A stretch of 64,000 nucleotides of DNA. It comes from Paenibacillus silviterrae. Its GTDB lineage: Bacteria > Bacillota > Bacilli > Paenibacillales > NBRC-103111. The notes under the pieces are model-generated. The model saw nothing but the letters and a program-made list of their open reading frames with translations, had not been told where the DNA came from and did not search any database. This document shows positions 33,578-41,922 of this stretch, in pieces. The stretch is taken from assembly GCF_030167925.1 (NCBI RefSeq), contig NZ_JASKUT010000002.1, positions 1,860,001-1,924,000 of the forward strand, given 5' to 3'. The translations under genes were made by a program, and so were the position numbers. Every line of letters starts with the position of its first letter. Position 1 is the stretch's first letter.

Positions 33578-34633
33578 TTACTTGTGTTTTTGCAGCAGTG
33601 CTTTAAAGCTATTCAGGTCCTCTTCCCCATTTACGAAAAGCCGGCGGATGAGTAAGGGATTCTGGGTAGGCTGGGCCATTCCCTGATCGATCGTAAAGGC
33701 ATAGCGGAAGCCGTTGTTCTTAAGAATTTTCAGTGTTGTCTCGTTACGCTCTCCATAGGGATAACAGAATACGTCAGCGGTAATTCCGAGTTGTTCTTCG
33801 ATTTGGCGTTTCGCCTCGACAATCTCGAAGGACTGCTTCTCTGCGCTCAGCTTAGGAAGCGAGGGATGGGTCATACCATGAGGCTGGATATCCCAACCTG
33901 CCTTGTGCATGGCTTTGGCCTCCTCCCAGCTTACAAAGTATCCGTCATCCACCATTCCCGGTGACATAAACATCGTAGCCCGAAACTGATGCTTGGCAAG
34001 GATCGGCATTGCTTTCGTGTAGTTATCCATGTAACCGTCATCAAAGGTCAAGAGCACGGGCTTCTCCGGTGACTTAGCACGGCCTTCCCATATATCTATA
34101 AACTGGCGTAAGGACAGAGTAGTATAGCCCTGATCGGATAAGTATTGCATTTGCTCTGCCAGCTTGTCGGGTGCAATTGCAGCTCTGTTGCCCGGCTGAA
34201 CCGTAACACTATGGTAATTTAGGACGGGGATGCTAAATTTGATCTTTTCCGCATCATATTTGTAAACAGCTTCATGAACCGAGCCTTTTGGTTTTACGGT
34301 GGTGTCCGCTATAGGGATAACATTGGATGATATTGTTGGGACTGCAGGCTGAACCGTTTCACCTGACGATTGCTCTGTTGCTTTCGGTGCTTCTTCCTTT
34401 GGTTTCGATTCGGTGACGGCAGCTGCTTCCTTTTCATTCGATGAAATTGTTGTTTCCGTTATGCGTACTTCCTGCTTCGTGGATTGTCGATCGTTCTGTT
34501 CTGTTGTTGGCGGAGCTGTCATCGCTATTTGCGAGAGTGACGGGCGAAGTAATGACGGAAGCAGCCATAATACGATAAGTGACACTATAATTAGAGCCAA
34601 AATGTAGGTAAGTCTTCTAGTGGTTGAAGTCAT
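33578..34633 (-). CDS. Polysaccharide deacetylase (NodB domain), membrane-anchored
   Basis: An N-terminal signal anchor (RRLTYILALIIVSLIVLWLLPSLL) is followed by a Ser/Thr/Glu-rich linker to about residue 125. The NodB deacetylase domain follows: LNYHSVTV, PVLLTFDDGYMDNYTKAMPIL (metal-binding Asp pair) and DIQPHGMTHPSLPKLS (metal His residues). It probably de-N-acetylates peptidoglycan or another GlcNAc polymer outside the membrane. ATG 34633 sits five bases behind GGTGGT; a GTG at 34645 is possible. It is monocistronic. Confidence 0.85.
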   Translation of the reverse strand: MTSTTRRLTYILALIIVSLIVLWLLPSLLRPSLSQIAMTAPPTTEQNDRQSTKQEVRITETTISSNEKEAAAVTESKPKEEAPKATEQSSGETVQPAVPTISSNVIPIADTTVKPKGSVHEAVYKYDAEKIKFSIPVLNYHSVTVQPGNRAAIAPDKLAEQMQYLSDQGYTTLSLRQFIDIWEGRAKSPEKPVLLTFDDGYMDNYTKAMPILAKHQFRATMFMSPGMVDDGYFVSWEEAKAMHKAGWDIQPHGMTHPSLPKLSAEKQSFEIVEAKRQIEEQLGITADVFCYPYGERNETTLKILKNNGFRYAFTIDQGMAQPTQNPLLIRRLFVNGEEDLNSFKALLQKHK

Positions 34634-34820
34634 CGTTAAGACCACCGCCCGGTTGATAGAATATAGAAAGGTTTCCCTATTACCCTATTTTTATCCGTAT
34701 ATCCGATGAAATATTCTAAAAAGTTGGTAAACGCTTCCTATATTAGCTAATTCAATGAAACAAACGGTCCATCGATTGCGTCTAATTTGTGCAAGACTAT
34801 GTATTTTCGGGAGTGCTGTG

Positions 34821-35096
34821 ATGAATCCGTTGATTGATCATGATCATAAATCTCAATTGCACGTGGAGTATATGGAGCTTTGGAAGGAGCTCGAGGAGCA
34901 CGATGAGTTTTACATCCGGCGTTATATTGACGGTTGCCGGAGGCGATTGCGTAAGCAGCAGCTTTACGCCAAATTTGGATTCTCCGATATGTTTCCAATG
35001 AAACCGTTAGAATTGGTATTGAGTGCTTTGTTTGGAGTACTTTTTACCGTTATGTTTTTTGTTTTCCTCATTATGTTCATGTTGAAAATAGAATGA
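34821..35096 (+). CDS. Small C-terminally anchored membrane protein
   Basis: ATG 34821 follows GGGAGTG and gives 91 residues. A charged helical part (HKSQLHVEYMELWKELEEHDEFYIRRYIDGCRRRLRKQQLY) is followed by one or two hydrophobic C-terminal spans ending FLIMFMLKIE. No family is recognised. The upstream extension to 34755 has no ribosome binding site. The gene stands alone between divergently and convergently oriented neighbours. Confidence 0.6.
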   Translation: MNPLIDHDHKSQLHVEYMELWKELEEHDEFYIRRYIDGCRRRLRKQQLYAKFGFSDMFPMKPLELVLSALFGVLFTVMFFVFLIMFMLKIE

Positions 35097-35173
35097 AGTA
35101 CTAATTTTCTAATTCTATCGTAGTATTCGTGATCTCCTGGCTTATTCCTCCTTACCTGCTTTACAGATCAGAG

Positions 35174-35219
35174 AAAAAGCTTCAATCCCAACGATTATGA
35201 AGGAATTGAAGCTTCTTTT
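35174..35219. terminator. Bidirectional terminator between the small membrane gene and the MATE gene
   Basis: AAAAAGCTTCAAT (35174-35186) pairs with ATTGAAGCTTCTTTT (from 35205). It lies at the convergent ends of the two genes and overlaps the last codons of the MATE reading frame. Confidence 0.7.
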
Positions 35220-36571
35220 ATTGGCTGTATGAGCACCTTTTGTTCCCAAGCACGACTCCTCCAACGCAGCAGCATCAGAAGTCCCCTTAACCATTCATCT
35301 ACCGTAAAAGCCACCCATACTCCGAGTAAGCCCATTTGCAAGTGGATGGCAAGCCAATAGGCTAAAGGTACCGCTACCCCCCACATAGAGATCATACCTA
35401 TAAGGACGGGAAAACGTGCATCGCCCGCGGCTCGCAAAGAATTTATGACTACAAGATTGAAGGTACGCCCAGGCTCCAATAGGATCGAGAGAATGAGTAT
35501 GGTAGAGCCCATCGCTATAATGTCCGGATTGGCGGTAAACAGACTCATGAGATCGTTTCGGAAAATAGCGGCTATGCCGACTACAACCGCAGTCACAAGG
35601 AAACTGACTCGCAAGCTACGCAGTAATCTGCGGTAGGCTGCATTCATTTCTCCGGCACCAACCATATGTCCTACGATGATTTCCGTTCCTACCCCAATTG
35701 CCATAGCCAACGCCATGTAATAGTTCGTGACGTTCATCACGTAAATATGAGCGCTTAATGCAGACGATCCGATCATGTTAATGAAGCTGACGATCATCAT
35801 ATGCTGAGATTGCCACGAAAGATGCTCGCCTGCCGCCGGTAAACCGATACCCAAGATTTGTTTCAGGAACACGGGGTTCAACGTAATGTAATCTTTCATA
35901 TTAATTTTTACCGGTATTCTGCGATACAAGATCACTAGAAGGACAAGGAGTCCGAGGAAACGGCTTATTACGGTAGATACTGCCGCGCCGAAAACTCCCC
36001 ATTCCGGAAAGCCGAGGCTGCCGAAAATTAATAAGAAGTTTCCAATGACGTGTATGATGTTTACGCCTAGCGTGACATACATGACATCTCTTGTTTGCCC
36101 GTTTGCCCGTATGACAGAGCTAACAGCGTAAGACAAGGCCTCGATCCAGATGAAGGCGCTAATTAGCTTTAAATAGGGGTTTGCTATCTGTATTTGTTCT
36201 GCAGGTAAATTCATCAGACGCATGAGGCTATCGCCGAATCCTAAAAGCAGCATACTGATAAGTAGTCCAATAGCTAGATTGACTGTGATCGCAAGTGCGG
36301 AGATTCGACTTGCTTCTTCTTTTCTTCCTGCGCCCAGGTACTGCGTGATGGCTACACTCGTTCCGATTCCAACGAAGCCGAACATGAGGATACAGAACAT
36401 GATGAGTTCGTTGGCCAGACCCACTGCTCCTGTCACTTGATCGGAGATTCGGCTAAGCATGAATACATCGGCTGTTCCGAGCATCATTCGAAGGACCGAA
36501 TCTATAAATATAGGCCACGTTACTGCGAACAAACTGAGCTTCTGCCAAGATGGTACTTCTTTCGTTTCCAT
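35195..36571 (-). CDS. MATE-family efflux transporter
   Basis: 458 residues with twelve membrane spans in two halves. Conserved MATE points include IFIDSVLRMMLGTADVFMLSRIS at the N-terminus, AITQYLGAGRKEEASR, and the second-half GIGLPAAGEHLSWQSQHMMI and EIIVGHMVGAGEMNAAYRR. Such carriers export cationic drugs or metabolites using Na+ or H+ gradients. ATG 36571 is the likely start. It is monocistronic, next to a long AT-rich non-coding tract. Confidence 0.9.
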   Translation of the reverse strand: METKEVPSWQKLSLFAVTWPIFIDSVLRMMLGTADVFMLSRISDQVTGAVGLANELIMFCILMFGFVGIGTSVAITQYLGAGRKEEASRISALAITVNLAIGLLISMLLLGFGDSLMRLMNLPAEQIQIANPYLKLISAFIWIEALSYAVSSVIRANGQTRDVMYVTLGVNIIHVIGNFLLIFGSLGFPEWGVFGAAVSTVISRFLGLLVLLVILYRRIPVKINMKDYITLNPVFLKQILGIGLPAAGEHLSWQSQHMMIVSFINMIGSSALSAHIYVMNVTNYYMALAMAIGVGTEIIVGHMVGAGEMNAAYRRLLRSLRVSFLVTAVVVGIAAIFRNDLMSLFTANPDIIAMGSTILILSILLEPGRTFNLVVINSLRAAGDARFPVLIGMISMWGVAVPLAYWLAIHLQMGLLGVWVAFTVDEWLRGLLMLLRWRSRAWEQKVLIQPIKEASIPS

Positions 36572-36619
36572 GAATGTCTTCCTCTGCAGTTAAAATTCAA
36601 TTCAACCTAGTGTAGGTCT

Positions 36620-37380
36620 GTTCACTGATTTTCGTCAAGTACCGGTTATTGGGATGTAATAGGAGTACATTGATTTTTAGTTATAACATTAGACTTTATA
36701 AGTTTTGAGCGGAGCTCAAGGATTCTAATGTTTTAAGAAATGCTTCCTCATGATCACGAATGTACCTCCTCGAGTAAGCTCCGATAGAAGCTTTTCTTAT
36801 AGTTATAAAAAGTATGATAATTATTAAACTTGATACAAACCATTTTATTATTCATTTTTGTAAGAATAACAAAGTTATTAAAGATAGGATTGATAATAAC
36901 TTGATGAAATTGACTAAACTTCGCAAACTGAATAATGAATACAAGCTTATTAATATTTATAAGCATTATTATTGTTAATGCGCTTAATAAAATTATTATA
37001 ATTGATATGATTATGAGTCATATTATCAATTTATACCTATGTAAGAATTCGCAGGTTTTATTACGGTATTCCTACACCGCGAGTTTCACATTATAAAGTA
37101 AGATAAAATTACTAAGTCCAATAAAATTATATAAGTACACAATGTTGCAAATAGTAATAAAATTATTAAAAATAATAAGTATAATATTTCTATATGTTTG
37201 TTGTTTACTTAGTTTCGTTTCACTAGATTGATAATCTTAATAAGAATATTACAATTTATAATACTGATATTTATTATAAGTCACAACAATCGTAAGTCTA
37301 CTAGAATTCATATAATTATTAAATTAATTTAGAATATTAATTGAATCCCCTCCTTGATATATCCAGAGATATACCGGATA
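36620..37380. other. Very AT-rich non-coding tract
   Basis: About 750 bp of exceptionally AT-rich DNA without a believable gene; a 70-codon frame at 36754-36966 has biased, low-information composition. ATAAAATTA occurs at 36987, 37103, 37121 and 37157, and ATTGATA (37001-37007) and TATCAAT (37024-37030) form a dyad. It could be a transferred spacer, a strand-opening or centromere-like tract, or simply a decayed region. It lies between the MATE gene and msrAB, about 2.5 kb from the TubRZ locus. Confidence 0.4.
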
Positions 37381-37396
37381 GCTTTCGTCCGAAATA

Positions 37397-37430
37397 CAAA
37401 AGAGCCGCGTAGATTGCCACGTGGCTCCTT
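37397..37430 (-). terminator. Terminator of msrAB
   Basis: Minus strand: GAGCCACGTGG ... CGCGGCTCTTTTG, starting 16 bp beyond the msrAB stop. Confidence 0.65.
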
Positions 37431-37445
37431 ACTTTCATAAATACT

Positions 37446-38420
37446 CTAACTTTCAAACAGTTTTCGAAATGCACCGTAGCCTTGCTTCTCCAATTCATCC
37501 TTAGGAATGAAACGCAGTGCGGCTGAATTTATACAATAACGAAGACCTCCCTCATCCTTGGGTCCATCCGTAAACACATGTCCAAGGTGAGAGTCCCCTT
37601 CCCTGCTCCTGACTTCCGTACGTATCATGAAATGACTGTAGTCTTCTTTTTCTTTCACATTGGCGTCAACAAGCGGTTTGGTGAAGCTCGGCCAACCGCA
37701 TCCGGAATCGAATTTTTGTAATGAGCTGAACAAGGGTTCGCCGGATACGATATCAACATAAATGCCCTCTTCCTTATGATCCCAGAATTCATTCTGGAAT
37801 GGGGGCTCAGTACCGTTTTCCTGAGTTACTTTATATTGCATAGGCGTTAATTGATTTCTAAATGCCAGCTTCTCGGCTTCCGTACGACCCCAATGATTTT
37901 CTATAAACGTATCTCTTCCGGAACCCTTCCGATATAGCTTATAGCGTAATGGGTTTTTCTTATGATAGTTCTGATGATACTCTTCTGCCGGATAGAAGTC
38001 CTCTGCAGGGACGATTTGTGTTGCTATAGGTCGATCAAAACGTTTGCTTTCTTCTAAAGCCTTTTTAGATGCTTCGGCAATGCGTCTTTGCTGTTCATTA
38101 TGGTAAAAGATTGCCGTGCGGTACGATTCTCCGCGATCATGGAACTGGCCGCCAGGATCCGTCGGATCCACTTGTCTCCAGAAGGTGTCCACCAGCTTTT
38201 CATATGGAAACACTTCGGGGTCAAAGGTGATTTGTACAGCTTCGGCGTGACCTGTTGTTTCCGAGCAAACTTCTTTATACGTCGGGTTAATGGTATGGCC
38301 ACCGGTATATCCCGAAACCACGCTGATAATTCCCGGAAGCTCTTCGAATGGAGTGACCATACACCAAAAGCAGCCACCGGCGAATGTCGCTATTTCAATA
38401 CGATTTGGCTGATCCGTCAT
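37446..38420 (-). CDS. msrAB: Fused methionine sulfoxide reductase MsrA-MsrB
   Basis: 324 residues with MsrA first: FAGGCFWCMVTPFEELPG near residue 14, with the catalytic Cys of GCFWC. The MsrA part ends in QKNP-type HQNYHKKNPLRYKLYRKGSGR. MsrB follows, with the zinc/structural segment SGCGWPSFTKPL and catalytic RYCINSAALRF near the C-terminus. The fusion reduces both S- and R-methionine sulfoxide in proteins. ATG 38420 is preceded by GGAGG. No signal peptide is present, so it is cytoplasmic. It is the usual fused form found in Bacillota. Confidence 0.93.
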   Translation of the reverse strand: MTDQPNRIEIATFAGGCFWCMVTPFEELPGIISVVSGYTGGHTINPTYKEVCSETTGHAEAVQITFDPEVFPYEKLVDTFWRQVDPTDPGGQFHDRGESYRTAIFYHNEQQRRIAEASKKALEESKRFDRPIATQIVPAEDFYPAEEYHQNYHKKNPLRYKLYRKGSGRDTFIENHWGRTEAEKLAFRNQLTPMQYKVTQENGTEPPFQNEFWDHKEEGIYVDIVSGEPLFSSLQKFDSGCGWPSFTKPLVDANVKEKEDYSHFMIRTEVRSREGDSHLGHVFTDGPKDEGGLRYCINSAALRFIPKDELEKQGYGAFRKLFES

Positions 38421-38498
38421 TCCTTTGCCTCCTCCAAAGTACAGTCATTACAAAATTATCATACGCGTTTATAGTGCCTATAGCAACCAAACGCAAAG

Positions 38499-38535
38499 AA
38501 AGGCCATTAGGACCGTAGATCCTTAAAGGCCTTCA
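38499..38535 (-). terminator. Terminator after the 31-residue peptide gene
   Basis: On the minus strand AAGGCCTTTAAGGA pairs with TCCTAATGGCCTT, followed by TCTTTG, just after the peptide stop at 38555. Confidence 0.55.
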
Positions 38536-38554
38536 TTAGCATAAGCTATGATGT

Positions 38555-38650
38555 TTACTTAGGTTTTCTAATTCCTAGCTCCTTAGCTGCTTGTTTAGCC
38601 GCTTTCGAAAAAGCAATTGCTTGTTCCTTGGTGAGCTTCTGTGATTTCAT
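38555..38650 (-). CDS. 31-residue basic peptide gene
   Basis: ATG 38650 is preceded at six bases by GAGGAGAAT and the frame (MKSQKLTKEQAIAFSKAAK...) ends just before a terminator, a complete tiny gene. The peptide is Lys/Ala-rich and amphipathic helical, ending GIRKPK. I do not recognise a family. It could be a small DNA- or ribosome-associated peptide. The gene sits between msrAB and the duplicated-domain protein gene, both independently expressed. Confidence 0.6.
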   Translation of the reverse strand: MKSQKLTKEQAIAFSKAAKQAAKELGIRKPK

Positions 38651-38785
38651 GGTACATTCTCCTCATTCTACTAAACTTACTTCACAGTATGCCCGAATGT
38701 CAGAGATTGTATGCATAAGAAATGTGCTATTTTCATAAAGTGGTATTAATAGTTCATGAAGTAAAATGAAGGAGCCTATCCTACG

Positions 38786-39421
38786 ATGTTAAATATTAAT
38801 GAAATGAAATATAGTCACTTACGCAATTTCATTGATTCTCCTGGTAATCCCAAAACTTCGTTATGGTCATCATTAATCAAAGGCCTAACCAAGCAGGAAG
38901 AATGGATGATGCTACGTCTGGAGCTGAGACCGTATGATATACTTCGGGCGGAGGTATTCTTGGATGATCTATATGAATGTACCGATGAAGAGGTGAAGCT
39001 GGACGTAATTGAGCTGGTGGCATTGTTATACGCCGGTTTCTTGAAGCAGGTTCGATTAGCTAAGAAATCTAGTCTTAAGAACCTTGCGAGCAGACTGATG
39101 CAGAAGTATGACAACTGGTTGGATACCAGTGAAGTAGTTCGAACCTATCAAGAGCAAAAGCCCGATCACTGGATCCTCGTAGAACAAGTACAAGAAAACA
39201 AAAGCAACGTTGCTACTCTACATATTGAAATGAGAAGAAAGTCCATTGTACGCGGAGAGGTTTTGCTGCGTGACCTCAACGAATTGGTCCCCTCTTTTGC
39301 ATTAACGTTGGAGCAGCTCATTTCAACATTGTTCGTTGATTTTGTCGCTCAAGTAAAATCCGGTAAAACTGCAGAGTTAATTGATGCATTACTTCATAGT
39401 ATGAATGAGAAACCACTATAA
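38786..39421 (+). CDS. Unknown protein with two tandem copies of one domain
   Basis: 211 residues. Residues about 42-108 (RLELRPYDILRAEVFLDDLYE...ELVALLYAGFLKQVRLAKKSSLKNLASRLMQ) align with about 147-206 (HIEMRRKSIVRGEVLLRDLNE...EQLISTLFVDFVAQVKSGKTAELIDALLHS), so the gene arose by internal duplication. Both copies are alpha-helical. I do not know the family. It is convergent with the TubY-like gene; a 13-bp palindrome separates them. Its adjacency to a partition locus suggests but does not prove a related role. Confidence 0.6.
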   Translation: MLNINEMKYSHLRNFIDSPGNPKTSLWSSLIKGLTKQEEWMMLRLELRPYDILRAEVFLDDLYECTDEEVKLDVIELVALLYAGFLKQVRLAKKSSLKNLASRLMQKYDNWLDTSEVVRTYQEQKPDHWILVEQVQENKSNVATLHIEMRRKSIVRGEVLLRDLNELVPSFALTLEQLISTLFVDFVAQVKSGKTAELIDALLHSMNEKPL

Positions 39422-39432
39422 TTGAGAGATTT

Positions 39433-39467
39433 ATTGAATCAATTATTGCTGCTTTAATTGATTCAAT
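39433..39467. repeat. 13-bp inverted repeat with tubC-like core
   Basis: ATTGAATCAATTA (39433-39445) and its exact complement (39455-39467) form a strong hairpin between two convergent stops. It may terminate both genes. The arm contains TTGAATCAAT, built from the same GAATC/GATTC word repeated in the region upstream of tubR, so it could also be a protein-binding site. Confidence 0.6.
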
Positions 39468-39474
39468 TACAACA

Positions 39475-40158
39475 CTATTCAAATGCTTCTTTTAGTCTTT
39501 GGGGTAACTGTTCATCAATGTATTTCTGAATAAACTCAAGCTTGCGATAAGGATCTTCCTTCTTGATCAGGAAACCGGTTTTTATCGGATTTGCCTTCCA
39601 TAGCTCCAAGGCTTCATCTTCAAGGATTTTACGAAGCTTCTTCTCCGTAAGCCAAAGATTATAAGCCACCGTCTTATTCTCGACCATTCGTTCTTCCTTA
39701 AGGCTCTCTTGACTTGGCATCAGGGCAAGCTGCTGCTGATACTTTTGCTCATATTCCTGAATCAAATCTTGTCTTAATGCTTCTACTCGCTCTGTTACAG
39801 CTAATTGAATAAACTCCTTCAAGCGATTCTCCTCGAATACCTCAAGCTGAAACTTATCTTCCTCTTCCTCTTGGACATAATAAACGTCAAATTTGCCGGC
39901 AATTTGCTCGCCTATAGTCTTCATGGTAATTTGATTCCCATATTGCTTCTTGGCCTCGTATATAAACTCCGCAATTTTTAGATCTCTTTCGTTCAAAACA
40001 CGGTCCCTGCGTTCATTCCTGGATAACGTATGGATCTTATGCTTATGAAGCTCGTTAAACCACCCTCGCAGCGTTGTTACCGGTATGTCCATGCCTTGCT
40101 CTTGAAGATGCTCGGCGGCCTTCCCTAAGGTCCAATGCGTTTGGTTTGTTGTCGTCAT
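39475..40158 (-). CDS. TubY-like MerR/coiled-coil regulator of the TubRZ system
   Basis: 227 residues. The N-terminal MerR-like HTH reads WTLGKAAEHLQEQGMDIPVTTLRGWFNEL, followed by an arginine-rich turn (NERRDRVLNERD). Then comes a long coiled coil (ENRLKEFIQLAVTERVEALRQDLIQEYEQKYQQQLAL) and a basic C-terminus. TubY, described in phage c-st of Clostridium botulinum, has this layout and modulates TubZRC. ATG 40158 is chosen because AGGGTGG precedes it; the GTG at 40188 has no site. It is transcribed in the same direction as tubZ but after a terminator and a 400-bp region of repeats that may contain its operator. Confidence 0.65.
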   Translation of the reverse strand: MTTTNQTHWTLGKAAEHLQEQGMDIPVTTLRGWFNELHKHKIHTLSRNERRDRVLNERDLKIAEFIYEAKKQYGNQITMKTIGEQIAGKFDVYYVQEEEEDKFQLEVFEENRLKEFIQLAVTERVEALRQDLIQEYEQKYQQQLALMPSQESLKEERMVENKTVAYNLWLTEKKLRKILEDEALELWKANPIKTGFLIKKEDPYRKLEFIQKYIDEQLPQRLKEAFE

Positions 40159-40203
40159 AGTTTCCACCCTTGCAGTATATTGTTGCACTTTATTCCTATG
40201 ACT

Positions 40204-40473
40204 CTATTATAAATAATCCCAAACACGAAGTCTATTCGTAGATTAGTAACGGCACGCACATTACTCGTTGGTTACTCATAACCGCAGTGCACAGCACATT
40301 ATGATCTACTAGTAAGACGACGAAGAGACGAAACGGGATAATACAAGCTACTAGTAGTTTGGTTAAACTAGTAATCAAAGGGTTATGAGTAAGGTACGAC
40401 TAGTAGGATGGTTGAAGTCGGTGACATACTTGTAGTTGATTGGAGAGATGGTGTTATTCTATTAGTAGGTTAT
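40204..40473. repeat. ACTAGTA repeat cluster bounded by 12-bp inverted repeat
   Basis: ACTAGTA occurs at 40308, 40350, 40367 and 40399, with near-copies at 40241 and 40461. The second lies in the perfect palindrome CTACTAGTAG (40348-40357). TTACTCATAACC (40272-40283) and its exact complement (40381-40392) flank the first three. No coding sequence is convincing here. It sits in front of the TubY-like gene and behind tubZ's terminator. Likely an operator, centromere element or recombination site of the partition locus. Confidence 0.6.
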
Positions 40474-40562
40474 CAGCTATTGGCAGTCTATTATGCTGGC
40501 GCTAATGCGATTACTCGTAGGATATCAAACCTAACAGTGGAAGGGAAGCCCCCGGAAAAGGG

Positions 40563-40594
40563 AGTAAAAAAGCTGACCTTTGCACAAGGTCAGC
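40563..40594 (-). terminator. Terminator of tubRZ
   Basis: A perfect 9-bp stem, GCTGACCTT (40572-40580) and AAGGTCAGC (40586-40594), is followed on the minus strand by TTTTTTACTCC, 12 bp after the tubZ stop. Confidence 0.8.
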
Positions 40595-40605
40595 AGAGAT
40601 ATAGG

Positions 40606-41907
40606 CTATTCATTTGACTTAATCAGCTTAAAGGGATCCAAATCTTCAAGGTCCTGTGTCTTTTCTTGGTTGCCTTTGTCCTTGGATTGATTTGATGTAA
40701 AAATGCTTCCAAGATCAATATCGACCTCAGTTTGCTTTGATTTTCTCGAGAAGGAAGAGAGGAGGGCGAGTGTGGAATCTTCTTCTTCTTCTTCTTCGAA
40801 TTGCTGCAATTCTTCCGCCTTCTTCACTAATTGCGTCACTCGTATCGGTAAATGAAGACCAGCGACAATGGAGTAGAAAGCGATGGATTGACCCTTCGGA
40901 TCGCCGTAGGCGGCAACCGGTTTCTCACCGGCCAGTGGAGCCAATTCATCTACGGTACGCTCAATTTTGTTAATGAGTGACATCGTGAACACTCGCTTGG
41001 CGGTAGAGGAGTTGGCTACTAAGCTAACGGCAATTCGATTGGCATGCTTAAATTGGTAGCCGTCGGAAAGAATCCCTCTTTGAATCGAATTTTTAAAGTC
41101 GGGCAGAAAGGTGCCTTCATTCTCCACATCAATGCTGCCGTTTGATACGAGTAGCTTACCGATAGATATAATACCAGGTGTTTTCAGCATATTCATAAAC
41201 TCCGAGCTATCGAAATGATAACCGGCGATCGGATCGAAGCTGGCTGTGATGGCATTGAATTCATGGAGTGTATTTGCTATGTACTTGTTGCTGTAATCCA
41301 AATATTCTGAAATGCTGGCTCCAGGCTCCTGCTGAATAAAGTCATTATATAGCTTTTGATTATCTACCAGTAGAATGCTTCCTAAGCCCTTCATAGCTTC
41401 AGCGAAGCGCTTTAGCCGGTCGATGGCATTCTCAAGCACAGTGGAACCTTCGTTATCACGCGGCATAGTAAGGATAAAGCCGCAGCGGCCCTTAAATCCG
41501 TTAGCGTACAGTGTCATAACTGCCTGCAGGATGCTGCCGGTACCCGTACCGCCTCCCAAACCGCAAACTATCCATACAAAGTCACGATCGGCAAAATAGC
41601 CGCGGATGAGATTCGAAATTTCTTCCTTATGCTCTACATAAGCTTGCTCGCCGATTTCGATATTGCGTCCGGCGCCTTTTTCATAACCCTTTAATTGGTA
41701 TTTACGAACATTAGTTGTTTCTTGAAACTTACGCAGATCTACTTCATTCGTATTGATGAGCAGGGCGGTGTAGGGATTCATGTTGTTTACAATTTTGGTT
41801 TTGATATTGGCGCACTCATATGCGATTGAACAACCGCCCATACCTAAACCAAGAAAACCGAATTTTAAGCTTAAATCCAAATCTTCGCGTTCATTAATAT
41901 TTTTCAA
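40606..41907 (-). CDS. tubZ: TubZ-like tubulin/FtsZ-family GTPase
   Basis: 433 residues. The N-terminal FGFLGLGMGGCSIAYE, the tubulin signature GLGGGTGTGS (residues 116-125) and the T7-loop candidate HFDSSEF (231-237) are all visible. Between them NTNEVDLRKF and MPRDNEG match TubZ-type sequence rather than cell-division FtsZ. The C-terminus is long and charged (EEEEEED then a Lys/Glu/Asp tail), as in plasmid and phage TubZ, where the tail contacts TubR-DNA. TTG 41907 follows AAGGGATG. It lies 15 bp after tubR and ends at a strong terminator. Polymerising GTPase moving TubR-bound plasmid DNA is the known family role. Confidence 0.85.
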   Translation of the reverse strand: MKNINEREDLDLSLKFGFLGLGMGGCSIAYECANIKTKIVNNMNPYTALLINTNEVDLRKFQETTNVRKYQLKGYEKGAGRNIEIGEQAYVEHKEEISNLIRGYFADRDFVWIVCGLGGGTGTGSILQAVMTLYANGFKGRCGFILTMPRDNEGSTVLENAIDRLKRFAEAMKGLGSILLVDNQKLYNDFIQQEPGASISEYLDYSNKYIANTLHEFNAITASFDPIAGYHFDSSEFMNMLKTPGIISIGKLLVSNGSIDVENEGTFLPDFKNSIQRGILSDGYQFKHANRIAVSLVANSSTAKRVFTMSLINKIERTVDELAPLAGEKPVAAYGDPKGQSIAFYSIVAGLHLPIRVTQLVKKAEELQQFEEEEEEDSTLALLSSFSRKSKQTEVDIDLGSIFTSNQSKDKGNQEKTQDLEDLDPFKLIKSNE

Positions 41908-41922
41908 GAGTAATCATCCCTT

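Noticed and set aside
36754..36966. 70-codon minus-strand frame in the AT-rich tract
   Set aside because: Asn/Phe/Lys/Ile-biased as expected from chance in AT-rich DNA; no RBS.
40408..40617. 69-codon plus-strand frame over the ACTAGTA block
   Set aside because: It crosses the tubZ terminator and end of tubZ on the other strand and has no RBS.
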